DNA from: an uncultured Coriobacteriaceae bacterium
GTDB taxonomy: Bacteria > Actinomycetota > Coriobacteriia > Coriobacteriales > Eggerthellaceae
DNA length: 5,716 nt
Assembly: GCA_900554945.1 (NCBI GenBank)
Contig: USJN01000113.1
Span: forward strand, 1-5,716
Reading direction: 5' to 3'
The notes under the pieces are model-generated. The model was not told the origin of the DNA, did no database searches, and saw only the letters and a list, made by a program, of their open reading frames with translations. Both the position numbers and the translations under genes were made by a program. Shown here piece by piece: positions 4,973-5,716 of the stretch. Position 1 is the stretch's first letter, and the number at the start of each line of letters is the position of its first letter.

Positions 4973-5716
4973 TGCTCCGCCTCCCCTTGGGCGTCTTTGC
5001 GTGCAAGCCGTACCCGATAGACCCCGAGCGCGGCGAGGGCGCATGCCGCGACGGCGGCGATGCCCACCCAAAGCCACGGTGACGAGGCGTTATCGCTGGC
5101 GGCGGCATCGGCGGTGGAGTCTTCCCCTGGCTGATTGTCGGACGCGGCATCGCGCGCGCTCAAGGCGCCAACATAGGGGTCGTCTTCGCTTGAGGCGACT
5201 TCAGAAGAAAGCGAGGAGGTCGCAACCATCTTCTCGCCAGATGGTGCCGCTGTCTGGGCCGCGAAGAGCGTCTTGCCCGATGGAGCCCCGCCGCCCTGCG
5301 CCCCCGCGCCGCCTGAAGGCTGACCGCTCGGTGTCGGTTCAGGGTCGGGAGTCGGAATTGGGTCAGGGTCGGGCGCGGGGTCGGGGTCTGGCGGGACATC
5401 GGGCGGAACCGCGGACGCGACGTCGCTCATATCGAAAAGCGACATTTTCCCCGAAAGAAGACGTTCATAGGCAACGAGCGCGTAAAATCCCTGCTCAGTC
5501 GCCATCCCGTTCACTTCGCCGTCGGCAACATGCTTGAATCCCCCGCCGGGGACCGCGAATGCGCACAGCGCATCGAGCACCGAGCCGCCCACCTTCGCGA
5601 AACGCGCGTCGGAGGCAGGGTCGATGCCGAGTGCGGAAAGCGCGACGACGACCTGCGCGCAGCTTTCCGAGGTGGCAGAACCTGCATCGCCGAAGCCGCC
5701 GTTTTCTCCCTGCAAA
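4969..5716 (-). CDS. Surface-anchored alpha/alpha-toroid (prenyltransferase/squalene-cyclase-like) protein, C-terminal part
   Basis: The gene enters from the right edge, so only its last 248 codons are visible; the leucine codon at 5715 is internal, not a start. The first ~95 residues look like the end of an alpha/alpha toroid made of helical repeats: a QGENGGFG motif (residues 2-9), a helix with ALSALGIDP, a PGGGF turn (56-60) and MATEQGFYALVAYERL (71-86). An Asp/Pro-rich stalk follows (about 104-130), then a Ser/Ala/Gly-rich acidic stretch, one membrane helix (about 214-233) and a short basic tail (RVRLARK). No LPXTG motif is present, so it is probably held by the membrane helix with the toroid outside. 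Such toroids share a fold with the barrel of intrinsic factor/transcobalamin. Its TGA overlaps the next gene's ATG (ATGA). By context I infer substrate capture for the ECF importer. No catalytic residues are visible to support an enzyme role, and an upstream DUF4430 domain cannot be excluded. Confidence 0.8.
   Translation of the reverse strand, partial: LQGENGGFGDAGSATSESCAQVVVALSALGIDPASDARFAKVGGSVLDALCAFAVPGGGFKHVADGEVNGMATEQGFYALVAYERLLSGKMSLFDMSDVASAVPPDVPPDPDPAPDPDPIPTPDPEPTPSGQPSGGAGAQGGGAPSGKTLFAAQTAAPSGEKMVATSSLSSEVASSEDDPYVGALSARDAASDNQPGEDSTADAAASDNASSPWLWVGIAAVAACALAALGVYRVRLARKDAQGEAEQ
4980..4988 (-). promoter_or_regulatory. Ribosome binding site for T1 (EcfT-like)
   Basis: The minus strand reads AAGGGGAGG seven bases before the ATG at 4972-4970. 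This strong Shine-Dalgarno lies inside the end of the toroid gene. It supports the ATG that overlaps the upstream TGA over the upstream in-frame ATG at 5077, which would prepend an Arg-rich, non-conserved extension. Confidence 0.8.
5017..5076 (-). other. C-terminal transmembrane anchor of the toroid protein
   Basis: Twenty uncharged residues, starting WLWVGIAA, are followed at once by Arg-rich residues (RVRLARK) and a 15-residue polar tail. This is the pattern of an outside-to-inside membrane stop-transfer helix. No sortase LPXTG motif precedes it, so covalent wall attachment is not supported. Confidence 0.85.
5329..5406 (-). repeat. Asp-Pro-rich low-complexity stalk in the toroid protein
   Basis: About 26 codons (visible residues 104-129) consist almost wholly of Pro and Asp with a few Ala, Ile, Thr and Glu, in PDPDPAPDP-like runs. 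On the plus strand this appears as imperfect GGGTCGGG/GGGTCAGGG repeats. Pro-rich, acidic, extended segments of this type commonly carry a surface domain through the Gram-positive cell wall. The repeated DNA makes length variation by slippage plausible. Confidence 0.85.

Noticed and set aside
4587..5150. Minus-strand frame covering the end of the toroid gene and the start of T1
   Set aside because: It is out of frame with both conserved proteins, Arg/Gly/Pro-rich, and explained as a frame shadow.
4969..5716. Cobalamin riboswitch or operon promoter
   Set aside because: The whole stretch is coding up to the right edge and I found no B12-box-like conserved element. Any leader would lie upstream of this partial gene, outside the window.

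Overview
This window is a slice of one minus-strand operon, cut at both ends. It encodes a complete energy-coupling factor (ECF) vitamin importer flanked by two surface proteins. High GC content, near-100% coding density, the Gram-positive ECF architecture, and a surface protein joining a DUF4430 domain to a cadherin-like sandwich together suggest an actinobacterial gut lineage. Class Coriobacteriia (Eggerthella-like) is my best guess. That placement rests on recalled family resemblance and was not searched.

In transcription order (high to low coordinates): (1) 5716-4969, the C-terminal part of a secreted alpha/alpha-toroid (prenyltransferase/squalene-cyclase-like) protein with an Asp-Pro-rich stalk and a C-terminal membrane anchor; (2) 4972-3980, a first EcfT-type transmembrane component (T1); (3) 4007-2277, a fused two-domain ECF ATPase (A1-A2); (4) 2292-1558, an S component, the substrate-specific membrane subunit; (5) 1550-609, a second, divergent EcfT-type component (T2); (6) 612-1, the N-terminal part of an exported DUF4430 protein followed by the start of a cadherin-like beta sandwich. 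Junctions are overlaps of 4, 28, 16 and 4 nt and one gap of 7 nt, so the genes are almost certainly co-transcribed and translationally coupled. The window holds no promoter, terminator, RNA gene or mobile element. The operon promoter and any leader riboswitch would lie beyond position 5716.

How the parts may work together: the ATPase, T and S subunits form an importer for a small vitamin-like molecule. The two surface proteins resemble the two halves of animal intrinsic factor and transcobalamin, whose N-terminal alpha6/alpha6 barrel and C-terminal DUF4430-type beta domain clamp cobalamin. The simplest reading is a cobalamin or corrinoid scavenging system of the CbrT-U-V type with dedicated extracellular capture proteins. 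The substrate is inferred from family and context, not shown by the sequence. The most unusual points are two different T components beside one ATPase and one S gene, and a capture module apparently split across the two ends of the operon.
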